From positions 1-8,529 of the forward strand of contig JAVBMO010000118.1 of NCBI GenBank assembly GCA_031552355.1: DNA of 8,529 nucleotides, given 5' to 3'. Made by a program: the position numbers and the translations under genes. Source of the stretch: JAVBMO01 sp031552355 (GTDB lineage Bacteria; Bacteroidota; Bacteroidia; Bacteroidales; P3). The notes under the pieces are model-generated. The model was not told the origin of the DNA and ran no database searches. It saw only the letters and a program-made list of their open reading frames with translations. Shown piece after piece: positions 1 through 6,176 of this stretch (positions are counted from its first letter, which is position 1; each line of letters begins with the position of its first letter).

Positions 1-388
1 GAAAAACCAAAGGTTTTTGGATAAAATTTTCGGAAAACTATTTGCTGATAAAGGATATATAGGGCAGCAACTGTTCGAAATGTTGTTCATTAATGGAATT
101 CAACTCATTACAGGACTGAGAAAGAATATGAAAGGGGCTGCAATGTCTTATTCGGATAAAATATTACTCAGAAAACACTCTGTAATAGAAACAATTAACG
201 ATGAGTTGAAAAACACTTGCCAAATAGAACATTCCAAACACAGGTCGGTGGCTAACTTTTTTACCAATCTTTTGGCGGGATTGGCTGCCTATAGTTTCTT
301 CCCTAAAAAAACCTGCTATCAAAGTCGATCTTGATCCTATTTCCAATCAACTTGCTCTTTATTAATGCTTTTTATATCGAACTTAGGT
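1..388 (+). mobile_element. Right part of an IS982-family insertion sequence
   Basis: The transposase stops at 334 and is followed by about 55 non-coding bases. Read from the outside inward on the minus strand, the sequence at 388-371 begins ACCTAAGTTCGATATAAA; a tip starting with AC suits IS982-family inverted repeats. The left end is outside the window, so neither the matching inverted repeat nor a target duplication can be checked. The right boundary is therefore an inference; if correct, it lies about 3 bp from the stop codon of the next gene. Confidence 0.55.
2..334 (+). CDS. IS982-family transposase, C-terminal part (5' end outside window)
   Basis: The reading frame is open from base 2 and ends at TGA 332-334; a TTG at 17 could be read as a start but the protein similarity continues upstream of it, so this is the 3' end of a longer gene cut by the window edge. 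Visible hallmarks of the IS982 family DDE transposase are the GKLFADKGYIG block with an acidic residue, the GIQLITGLRKNMK strand-turn, and the VIETINDELKN block whose Glu is the likely last residue of the DDE triad, followed by IEHSKHRSVANF and the usual LLAGLAAYSFFPKK ending. The first catalytic Asp would lie upstream and cannot be seen. No frameshift or internal stop is present in the visible part, so the copy may be intact. It would catalyse cut-and-paste or related movement of its own element. The family assignment is by recognition of conserved blocks and is confident; which named IS it is cannot be told. Confidence 0.9.
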   Translation, partial: KNQRFLDKIFGKLFADKGYIGQQLFEMLFINGIQLITGLRKNMKGAAMSYSDKILLRKHSVIETINDELKNTCQIEHSKHRSVANFFTNLLAGLAAYSFFPKKTCYQSRS

Positions 389-390
389 TT

Positions 391-2790
391 TTAATTAAAA
401 GAACAGATGCGTTTATTCTTTTTATATAGAATTACCTTTACATCTTTTATTTTATACGTTTTTTTTATTTCCGTTGCTTCATTCTTTGCCTCGTCTAAAG
501 AATCAAAAAAACCCACAAGAATATACTCTACATTCTCTTTTTTATCTCGTTTTAACGTATAAGGCAACTGTAAGAACTTTTGCAAGTCTTTTTTATTAAT
601 ACTCTCCCCTTGTTTCTCAAAAATTTGAATTCTATATCCATAGTCATCTGGAACACTTTGCTTTTGCTCTGTTTTCTCGGAAGAAAGATTTATCGGCTCA
701 TTTTGTTTTTGGAGTTCAATTTTTTTCTCATCCTTTGCATTTTCTTTCTTTTCAATACCAATTGTATTAGACTTTTTTTCAATATTTTGTGCTGGTATCT
801 CTTTTTTTAATAATTTTTGATACTCCTCTTCAACCAACTTTGCCAAGGTATCTAAGTTTTTTGCATCTTTGTCAACCACAAAAGATGCAATGCCTATTTC
901 TTCTTGATTATTCAATGAGAGATTTTCTATAAAATCAGAGGATGAAAAGTTTAGACAAAAAATTTTTTTCTTAATATCTTTAAAAAAAGGAACTGTTAAC
1001 GTTGGGGAGACGACCTTATCCCCATCTTGCATAGTAAAATTAGATATTTTCGAATAGATAAATACTTGTGATTTTGTTTTATCACAAACTGTGTCTGGTG
1101 CTTTTTGAGGTGTTAACTTTTTCCATGAAAGAGAAATTGATACGGGCTCTTCTTTTGTTTGTTCGTTTTTTTTCTGAGAAATATTTTTTCCCTGCTCCTC
1201 TTTTAAAGACAGTTCAACCATTTCTACTAAATTTTCTATAGTAGAAATTTCTGTTTCGTCTTTCCCTGCTACAAAAGTAGCAACTCGTAAATCGTTTTCT
1301 CCTATTCGGGAACTTTTAAAATTTAAATTTGAGGACTCTATGCAAAATATGTATTTTTGAATTTCATTTATAACCGGGTTTGTGAATATTGGGGAAACTT
1401 TTTTATTGCCATCATTTATAGTAAAATTTTGAAATTTTGAATACACGATAATAATTGATTTTGAAGATGTGTCGCAAAAATATTTTTCTATTTTATGAGG
1501 ATTTATTTCTTTCAAATAAAGAGAAATTTCTACGGAGTTGCTGTCCGCTTCTTCTTTTTCTTTAGTTTCAAAAATTGAATCTTGAGTATTTTCTATACGT
1601 TTCGCCATTTCTTTTAATTTAGCAGAATCTTTGTCGACTACAAAAGATAGAATATCTTTGTTCTCTCCTAAATCTATTGAAAAAGGTGTTTTTAAGAAAT
1701 ATTTTGCATCATCATCTATACAGAAGATATTTTTTTTGATTTTTTCTGTAAAAGATATTGTGGCGTTTGGATATATAACATTGGCGGGTGTTTTTATATT
1801 AAAATTCTGAATTTCAGAATAAATAACCAGCATTTTATGGGTCGTATCGCATACGTTTTTTTCTGCTTTTGTGATATTTAGCTTTTGTGATAAAAGGGTT
1901 ATTTCTACAGGGTGTTTATCTATATTTTGGGTAGTCGTTCGTTGTTCTGTTGAGAGGGCATTTAATTCCTGTTCAACCAATTTAGACATTTCTGATAATC
2001 TTGTTACATCTTTTCCTACTACAAAAGACGGAATCTCGTATAGTGAATCTGAAATTTGAGAAGAAGAAATAATGAAATCCGGGTTCGGGTGTTTTAAATA
2101 AAAAATATTTTTTTTAATATCCTCTACAAAAGAGACAGTTGTTGCAGGAGTTATTAAATGATCTCCATCCTCCATGATAAAATTCGAAATATCCGAATAC
2201 ACAAAAATCATTCTATCTTCAGTATTTTTGTATTCTCCCTTTTGTATTTTTTGCGGATTTAACTTTTGCCAGAAAAGGACAATAGAATTAAACCCTTTCC
2301 CTTCCGGCGATAAGCTTAATATAGAATCTTTCCGGATTATCCCACCCTCCATTTTTCTTAGCTCCAAATTCCTTTGAATTTCTCTCTCTGTTTCTTCTAC
2401 TATCTTTTTTATTTCAAGGATATTGTTATTATTTTTACTTATAACAAAAGAGGGAACATCTACAAATTCCTCAATATCACCATTTTTTTTAAGCGTCTCA
2501 TTTGTTTTCCTTAAACAAAATATATGTTTATATATCTCTTTTGCATATAAAGGCGACGAAACTGGTAAAATCATTGTTTCGTTATCTATTAAAATAAAAT
2601 TTGCAAGATCTGAGTAAACAAAAACCATTGTCTTATTCGTATCTTGACAAATATTCTTTTCCGACTTTTGAAAATCCAGCTCATTCCAAGAAAAAGAACC
2701 AATTTCTTTTAAAGTATCCTTTTCCTGTGCAGATAAAGTATAACACAGAAAAAGTATCAATATATTACACCAAATTTTTTTTGAATTCAT
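391..2790 (-). CDS. Exported five-repeat protein with C-terminal SPOR-like domain
   Basis: I do not recognise the repeat domain. The 799-residue product starts with a Sec signal peptide (basic MNSKK, hydrophobic core, cleavage likely after LSA at 21). Five diverged copies of a ~110-residue unit follow, at residues 32-140, 170-280, 296-405, 420-530 and 551-660. Shared marks are a start like SLSWKKLNPQK, the core (F/I)VYS-x3-NF, an (I/K)KK-IFCL strand and an end like SFVVDKD-x-KL-x3-KLVEEE. A Lys/Glu/Gln-rich linker (661-713) leads to a SPOR-like domain (716-790: YRIQI, then YILVGFF-SLDEAKNEA), a fold that in known proteins binds glycan strands of peptidoglycan lacking stem peptides. The protein is therefore probably periplasmic and cell-wall associated. 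Paired cysteines occur in repeats 1, 3, 4 and 5; repeat 2 has Tyr at both sites. C16 is not in a lipobox, so lipidation is unlikely. The gene is visibly more AT-rich than hutI and dnaB and lies beside an IS. The ATG at 2790 has an A-rich leader and no Shine-Dalgarno. Function is unknown. Confidence 0.88.
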   Translation of the reverse strand: MNSKKIWCNILILFLCYTLSAQEKDTLKEIGSFSWNELDFQKSEKNICQDTNKTMVFVYSDLANFILIDNETMILPVSSPLYAKEIYKHIFCLRKTNETLKKNGDIEEFVDVPSFVISKNNNNILEIKKIVEETEREIQRNLELRKMEGGIIRKDSILSLSPEGKGFNSIVLFWQKLNPQKIQKGEYKNTEDRMIFVYSDISNFIMEDGDHLITPATTVSFVEDIKKNIFYLKHPNPDFIISSSQISDSLYEIPSFVVGKDVTRLSEMSKLVEQELNALSTEQRTTTQNIDKHPVEITLLSQKLNITKAEKNVCDTTHKMLVIYSEIQNFNIKTPANVIYPNATISFTEKIKKNIFCIDDDAKYFLKTPFSIDLGENKDILSFVVDKDSAKLKEMAKRIENTQDSIFETKEKEEADSNSVEISLYLKEINPHKIEKYFCDTSSKSIIIVYSKFQNFTINDGNKKVSPIFTNPVINEIQKYIFCIESSNLNFKSSRIGENDLRVATFVAGKDETEISTIENLVEMVELSLKEEQGKNISQKKNEQTKEEPVSISLSWKKLTPQKAPDTVCDKTKSQVFIYSKISNFTMQDGDKVVSPTLTVPFFKDIKKKIFCLNFSSSDFIENLSLNNQEEIGIASFVVDKDAKNLDTLAKLVEEEYQKLLKKEIPAQNIEKKSNTIGIEKKENAKDEKKIELQKQNEPINLSSEKTEQKQSVPDDYGYRIQIFEKQGESINKKDLQKFLQLPYTLKRDKKENVEYILVGFFDSLDEAKNEATEIKKTYKIKDVKVILYKKNKRICSFN
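811..2697 (-). repeat. Five protein-level repeats of an unrecognised ~110-residue domain
   Basis: Unit 1 is at 2371-2697, unit 2 at 1951-2283, unit 3 at 1576-1905, unit 4 at 1201-1533 and unit 5 at 811-1140. They are similar at protein level only; the DNA has diverged, so this is an old internal duplication and not a recent tandem expansion. Cysteine codons are paired at 2647-2649/2515-2517 (unit 1), 1849-1851/1720-1722 (unit 3), 1474-1476/1342-1344 (unit 4) and 1084-1086/955-957 (unit 5). In unit 2 the aligned codons, 2230-2232 and 2098-2100, are TAC and TAT (Tyr). Linkers between units are charged and of variable length, giving a spacing of 125-139 residues. Confidence 0.88.
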
Positions 2791-2850
2791 TTTTTGATTT
2801 TTTTATCTTACAGTCAGCATCTTACATCTTAAGAGAAAACTAATAAATTA

Positions 2851-2858
2851 CAAACATA
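2851..2858 (-). promoter_or_regulatory. Candidate -7 box for the five-repeat SPOR gene
   Basis: On the minus strand this reads TATGTTTG, matching the Bacteroidota -7 consensus TAnnTTTG. It lies about 60 bp before the start codon. No TTTG is found at the expected -33 distance; instead that position is covered by the palindrome at 2863-2888. The match is good but short, and the region is very AT-rich. Confidence 0.4.
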
Positions 2859-2862
2859 TACC

Positions 2863-2888
2863 AATTAAACAATTGAAATTGTTTAATT
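2863..2888. promoter_or_regulatory. Perfect 12-bp-arm palindrome, possible operator
   Basis: The arms AATTAAACAATT (2863-2874) and AATTGTTTAATT (2877-2888) are perfectly complementary and flank only GA. The near-absent loop and lack of a following U-run argue against a transcription terminator for hutI, while the position directly upstream of the candidate -7 box of the SPOR gene suits a binding site for a dimeric regulator. The function is inferred. Confidence 0.5.
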
Positions 2889-2960
2889 AAAATCATTAAG
2901 AATAAATAATAATTAACACTTAGATTATTATTTTATCTTGAAAATCAAATTATTATAGTG

Positions 2961-2972
2961 AAATCTGAGATT
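2961..2972. repeat. Palindromic word AAATCTGAGATT, copy 1
   Basis: The core AATCTGAGATT is an 11-bp palindrome around a central G. The same 12 bases recur at 5960-5971 upstream of dnaB. This copy lies between the hutI stop and the SPOR gene, about 170 bp before the latter's start codon. The meaning is unknown: it could be a regulator site, a dispersed short repeat, or chance in AT-rich DNA. Confidence 0.35.
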
Positions 2973-3056
2973 CTGTAAAAAATAATTTGTCTTAAATCCT
3001 ATTTCAGAAATTTATATACAAATTTAACTCTTTTTCCTCAAATTTTGGAATTTAAG

Positions 3057-4298
3057 TTAATTTTTTACTACTTTCCCATTCAAAATTACAGTTTCCACTT
3101 TATTGCTTCCATAAGCGTAGGGCATGAATTGGTAAGAGGAAATCGGTTTGGTAATATAGACATTGGCTTTTTTGCCAACGGAAATGCTCCCCAACTCGTG
3201 GCTTAAACCCATGGCGCAAGCAGAATTGATAGTTGTGGCATGAATGGCCTCTTCGGGCAGCATCCGGTAATTGATGCAAGCCATGGAAAGTATCAATTGC
3301 ATATTCCCCGAAGGAGAAGACCCCGGATTGAAATCGCTGGCCATGGCCACAGGAAGTCCTGCATCAATCATTTTGCGAACCGGAGCATGAACCAAATTCA
3401 GGAAAAAGGCTGCACCGGGAAGTACTGTAGGCATGGTTCCAGAAGACAAAAAACAATCAATTTCTTCATCGCCTACATATTCCAAATGGTCGCATGACAA
3501 TGCTTTGTATTTTGTTCCCACTTGTACACCACCGGAATAATCTAATTCGTTGGCATGTATTTTAGGTCGAATACCATATTTTGCTGCTGCTTCCAAAATT
3601 TTTCCGGTTTCTTCGGGTGTGAAAAATCCTTTGTCACAAAAAACGTCGATAAAATCGGCTAAACCTTCCTGAGCTGCCAAAGGAATCATTTCCTTGACAG
3701 CCAAATCCACAAAATCGCCTTGACGGCCTCTGTATTCCAATGGAACGGCATGTGCTGCCAACAAAGTGGATTTAATAGTCAGAGGGGAATTTTCTTTTAG
3801 TTTTTTAATAACGCGAAGCATTTTTAATTCCGCTTCGACGGTAAGCCCATAACCACTTTTAATTTCCACTGCGCCGGTCCCGAAACCAATGATTTCATTT
3901 AACCGTTCCATGGCGCTTTCAAAAAGTTCATCTTCGGAAGCTTCTTGCAGGCGTTTTGCCGAATTCAGGATTCCGCCTCCACGCTGGGCTATTTCTTCGT
4001 ACGAAAGTCCCCGGATTTTGTCGTTGTATTCAATTTCTCGGCTTCCGGCATAAACCAAATGGGTGTGCGAATCGCAAAAACTTGGAAAAACCATTTTCCC
4101 TGTGGCATCAATTTCTTGTTGGGCAGACAAATTGCCCAAATCTTCCATTTTCCCGAATTTTGAAATCAATTCGTTTTCAATAAAAAGATAGGCATTGGTA
4201 AAAGTATTCAGTTTCGACATTTCTTTTCCGCAAACTTTCAAGCGAGGGGTTTCTTCCACCTCAATCAACTCTTTTATATTTTTTATCAGCAAACTCAT
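3057..4298 (-). CDS. hutI: Imidazolonepropionase (EC 3.5.2.7)
   Basis: This enzyme hydrolyses 4-imidazolone-5-propionate to N-formimino-L-glutamate, the third step of histidine breakdown, in the cytosol. The product of 413 residues is the usual family length. It has the amidohydrolase (beta/alpha)8 barrel signature: metal ligands H78 and H80 in CDSHTH, H248 in KIHANE and D322 in SDFNPG; E251 next to H248 is the likely catalytic acid/base, and H183 (AAHAVP), R87 (AGSRE) and Y150 (SGYG) match substrate-contacting positions. H271 in CDHLE is also conserved. A TTG six bases upstream (4304) could extend the frame by two residues, but the ATG at 4298 gives the normal N-terminus MSLLIKNI. No hutH, hutU, hutG or ftcD is adjacent. 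It lies 62 bp after dnaB on the same strand with no obvious promoter between them, so co-transcription with dnaB is possible. All active-site residues I can locate are intact. Confidence 0.96.
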   Translation of the reverse strand: MSLLIKNIKELIEVEETPRLKVCGKEMSKLNTFTNAYLFIENELISKFGKMEDLGNLSAQQEIDATGKMVFPSFCDSHTHLVYAGSREIEYNDKIRGLSYEEIAQRGGGILNSAKRLQEASEDELFESAMERLNEIIGFGTGAVEIKSGYGLTVEAELKMLRVIKKLKENSPLTIKSTLLAAHAVPLEYRGRQGDFVDLAVKEMIPLAAQEGLADFIDVFCDKGFFTPEETGKILEAAAKYGIRPKIHANELDYSGGVQVGTKYKALSCDHLEYVGDEEIDCFLSSGTMPTVLPGAAFFLNLVHAPVRKMIDAGLPVAMASDFNPGSSPSGNMQLILSMACINYRMLPEEAIHATTINSACAMGLSHELGSISVGKKANVYITKPISSYQFMPYAYGSNKVETVILNGKVVKN

Positions 4299-4360
4299 TG
4301 TCAATTAGGAATTAAAAATTACGAATCAGAATTTCTGTATTTCTAATTTAAAATTTAGAA
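4299..4360. repeat. AT-rich dnaB-hutI spacer with degenerate direct repeat
   Basis: The gap consists of iterations of AATT-, TTAGAATT- and ATTACGAAT-like words. A 14-base segment at 4304-4317 (ATTAGGAATTAAAA) recurs with two mismatches at 4353-4366, the second copy overlapping the dnaB stop codon. A short hairpin, CAGAA-T-TTCTG, lies at 4327-4337. Similar AATTMGTAATT-type filler is, from memory, common between genes in Bacteroidota. There is no clear terminator or promoter. Confidence 0.35.
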
Positions 4361-5920
4361 TTAAAACGGAACGTCTTCATCTTTCGGTAAATAGTTCATA
4401 GGAATATCATCGTCATCGTTCATTTTTGAAGAAATGGTTACAGTTTTGGTTTCAAAATTTTGGTTGGGCTCCAAAGCCGTCATAGAAGTGTATCCACCCA
4501 TGCCAAATCCCGACAAATCAGGATTTTCGAAGCGTGCAAACTTGCTGACAAACTTCAAACGAACTTCCCCAACGGCGCCGCTACGATGTTTTGCCAAAAT
4601 AATGTCGGCCATTCCCATGGTAGTCCCTTGTTCATCATCCATAATTCCGTAATATTCAGGGCGGTATATAAATGTAACAATATCAGCATCCTGTTCAATG
4701 GCGCCGGATTCGCGCAAATCCGAAAGCATGGGCTTTTTGCTGCCACCTCGGGTTTCTACTGCACGGCTCAACTGGGAAAGTGCCAAAATAGGAATATTCA
4801 ATTCTTTGGACAACGCCTTCAATTGCCGAGAAATCGTACTGATTTCCTGTTCGCGGTTTCCTTTGCCGTCGCCACCCACATGCATCAATTGCAAATAGTC
4901 GATAAATACCATTTGGATGTCATGGCGTTGTTTTAAACGACGGCATTTGGCGCGAAGTTCAAAAATAGTAAGCTGTGGTGTGTCGTCAATAAAAATGGGC
5001 GCATCGTTTAGTGGTTGAATTTTGCGCGCCAATTGTTCACGTTGCCAATCTTTCAATTCTTCACCTTTTTTCAAGTGTTCGCCGCTGATTTCCGATTCGC
5101 TTGAAACCAAACGCATGACCAATTCCAAAGCCGTCATTTCGAGCGAGAAAAACGCAATCGGCTTTTGAAATTCCACAGCAATATTACGTGCCATGGAAAG
5201 GGCAAAAGCCGTTTTTCCCATAGCCGGACGTGCGGCCAAAATAATCAGCGTCCCTTTTTGGAAACCGCCTGTCATGCGGTCCAAGTTGGTAAATCCTGTG
5301 GGCACGCCACTAATTCCACCTTCCGTATTTTGTGCTTTTTCAATTTCTTCCATGGCATTTGCCAAAAGCGAATGCATGTCTTTATAATCGGTTCGAAAGT
5401 TGTTGTCGTTAATATCCATGAGGCGTTGCTCGGTTTTGTCGAGCAAATCCACTACATCGGTGGTTTCGTCGTAAGCTTCGTTGATGGTTTCGGTAGCAAT
5501 CCGTATCATCTCACGTTGGATGAATTTTTCGGTAAGTACCCGCGCGTGAAACTCAATATGTGCACCGGATGTAACACGGTTTGTCAATTGTGTTATATAG
5601 TAGGCGCCTCCGGCAATTTCCAAATTTCCATTTCGGCGAAGTTGTTCCACCACCGTCAAAATATCCACAGGTCGACCTTCTTCAAACAAATAACGGACAG
5701 CCTCAAATATAAACTGATGTTTGGGTTCGTAGAAAAATTCCTTGCGGATGATCTCAATAGAATTATTTACAGCATTTTGGTCGAGCATTAAGGCGCCCAA
5801 AACTGCTTCTTCCAAGTCCAAAGCCTGAGGTGGTATTTTTCCGTTCATGGCAAAGGCCTGCTCATAAGTCAGCCGTTTTTTCAAAGAATTTTTAGCCGGA
5901 GTCGGTGTATTATTTTCCAT
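4361..5920 (-). CDS. dnaB: Replicative DNA helicase DnaB
   Basis: This is the hexameric 5'-3' helicase that unwinds the chromosome ahead of the replisome and recruits primase. Its 519 residues include the N-terminal DnaB_N domain (about 30-130, starting PPQALDLEEAVLGALML), a linker helix region (about 155-200) and the RecA-like ATPase (about 203-465). Visible motifs are Walker A RPAMGKT (231-237), the SLEM motif with catalytic Glu261, Walker B VFIDYLQLM with D341, the LSQLSR motif (381-386), and KHRSG (444-448), which carries the arginine finger. No intein is inserted in the Walker A or other usual sites. The last ~20 residues are acidic and end DEDVPF, resembling the SSB C-terminal tip. The ATG at 5920 has no Shine-Dalgarno and begins a short Asn/Thr/Pro-rich extension. 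It is transcribed with hutI downstream; tig lies upstream but is separated by a terminator, so a promoter of its own is expected. Confidence 0.97.
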   Translation of the reverse strand: MENNTPTPAKNSLKKRLTYEQAFAMNGKIPPQALDLEEAVLGALMLDQNAVNNSIEIIRKEFFYEPKHQFIFEAVRYLFEEGRPVDILTVVEQLRRNGNLEIAGGAYYITQLTNRVTSGAHIEFHARVLTEKFIQREMIRIATETINEAYDETTDVVDLLDKTEQRLMDINDNNFRTDYKDMHSLLANAMEEIEKAQNTEGGISGVPTGFTNLDRMTGGFQKGTLIILAARPAMGKTAFALSMARNIAVEFQKPIAFFSLEMTALELVMRLVSSESEISGEHLKKGEELKDWQREQLARKIQPLNDAPIFIDDTPQLTIFELRAKCRRLKQRHDIQMVFIDYLQLMHVGGDGKGNREQEISTISRQLKALSKELNIPILALSQLSRAVETRGGSKKPMLSDLRESGAIEQDADIVTFIYRPEYYGIMDDEQGTTMGMADIILAKHRSGAVGEVRLKFVSKFARFENPDLSGFGMGGYTSMTALEPNQNFETKTVTISSKMNDDDDIPMNYLPKDEDVPF

Positions 5921-5958
5921 ATAAAGGACAAAGCATTTGTGTCATTTTAATTAACTCA

Positions 5959-5973
5959 AAAATCTGAGATTTT
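5959..5973. promoter_or_regulatory. 15-bp palindrome upstream of dnaB (copy 2 of AAATCTGAGATT)
   Basis: The arms AAAATCT and AGATTTT flank a single G, 39-53 bp before the dnaB start codon. It contains the same 12-base word found at 2961-2972. Its position in the dnaB leader or promoter zone would allow a regulatory role, but no regulator can be named. Confidence 0.35.
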
Positions 5974-6059
5974 AAATAGTCAAAACATAATGTAAAATGG
6001 CATCCAAAAGTTTTAGTAGAAATAGATTATCACTTTTGGAAATATGATTTGACTCGCTA

Positions 6060-6067
6060 CAAAGTTA
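6060..6067 (-). promoter_or_regulatory. Candidate -7 box for dnaB
   Basis: The minus strand reads TAACTTTG, matching TAnnTTTG. It lies just downstream (in the direction of dnaB transcription) of the tig terminator, which is where a dnaB promoter is needed. No -33 TTTG is seen at the right spacing, and the resulting leader would be about 130 nt, so support is modest. Confidence 0.3.
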
Positions 6068-6114
6068 AAAAGAATTGTTGAATAAAATATCTTTAAAATG
6101 ATAACAAATAATAA

Positions 6115-6153
6115 TTCAAAAGCCTGTTGAAAATTCTACAACAGGCTTTTGAA
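6115..6153 (-). terminator. Rho-independent terminator of tig
   Basis: A perfect 15-bp stem with arms TTCAAAAGCCTGTTG and CAACAGGCTTTTGAA and a 9-nt loop (6130-6138) lies 24 bp past the tig stop codon. The GC-rich stem core is flanked by A-runs on one side and T-runs on the other, so transcripts from either direction end in a U-rich tract; the shape is bidirectional, but the only gene ending here is tig. Confidence 0.85.
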
Positions 6154-6176
6154 AAATAAACTTTAAAAAACTTTTT

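Noticed and set aside
580..810. A hydrophobic 76-codon open frame on the plus strand
   Set aside because: Its Phe/Leu/Ile-rich look arises from reading the complement of Lys/Glu-rich codons in the SPOR gene linker. It has no start context.
2739..2747. Cys16 of the SPOR protein as a lipoprotein attachment site
   Set aside because: The preceding residues are LFL, not a lipobox (L-[AST]-[GA]-C), and the cysteine is inside the hydrophobic core; a signal peptidase I site after LSA fits better.
3008..3025. Inverted AAATTT pair after hutI as a terminator
   Set aside because: Six A/T pairs with no GC and no clear U-run would be too weak; such matches are common by chance in this AT-rich gap.
3019..3026. 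Second TAnnTTTG match (TAAATTTG, minus strand) upstream of the SPOR gene
   Set aside because: The nearest upstream TTTG is only 12 bp away, too close for a -33 element, and the leader would exceed 220 nt. It is kept only as a weak alternative to the box at 2851-2858.
4299..4304. TTG start extending HutI by two residues
   Set aside because: The ATG at 4298 gives the usual HutI N-terminus; the TTG extension adds nothing conserved.
5165..5791. A 208-codon open frame on the plus strand opposite dnaB
   Set aside because: It lies wholly antisense to a highly conserved helicase, has no recognisable domain and no promoter; it is a shadow of the dnaB codon pattern. The same applies to the 158-codon frame at 4460-4936.
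4361..5920. Intein within dnaB
   Set aside because: DnaB often hosts inteins, but here the Walker A and Walker B blocks are continuous and the length is normal.
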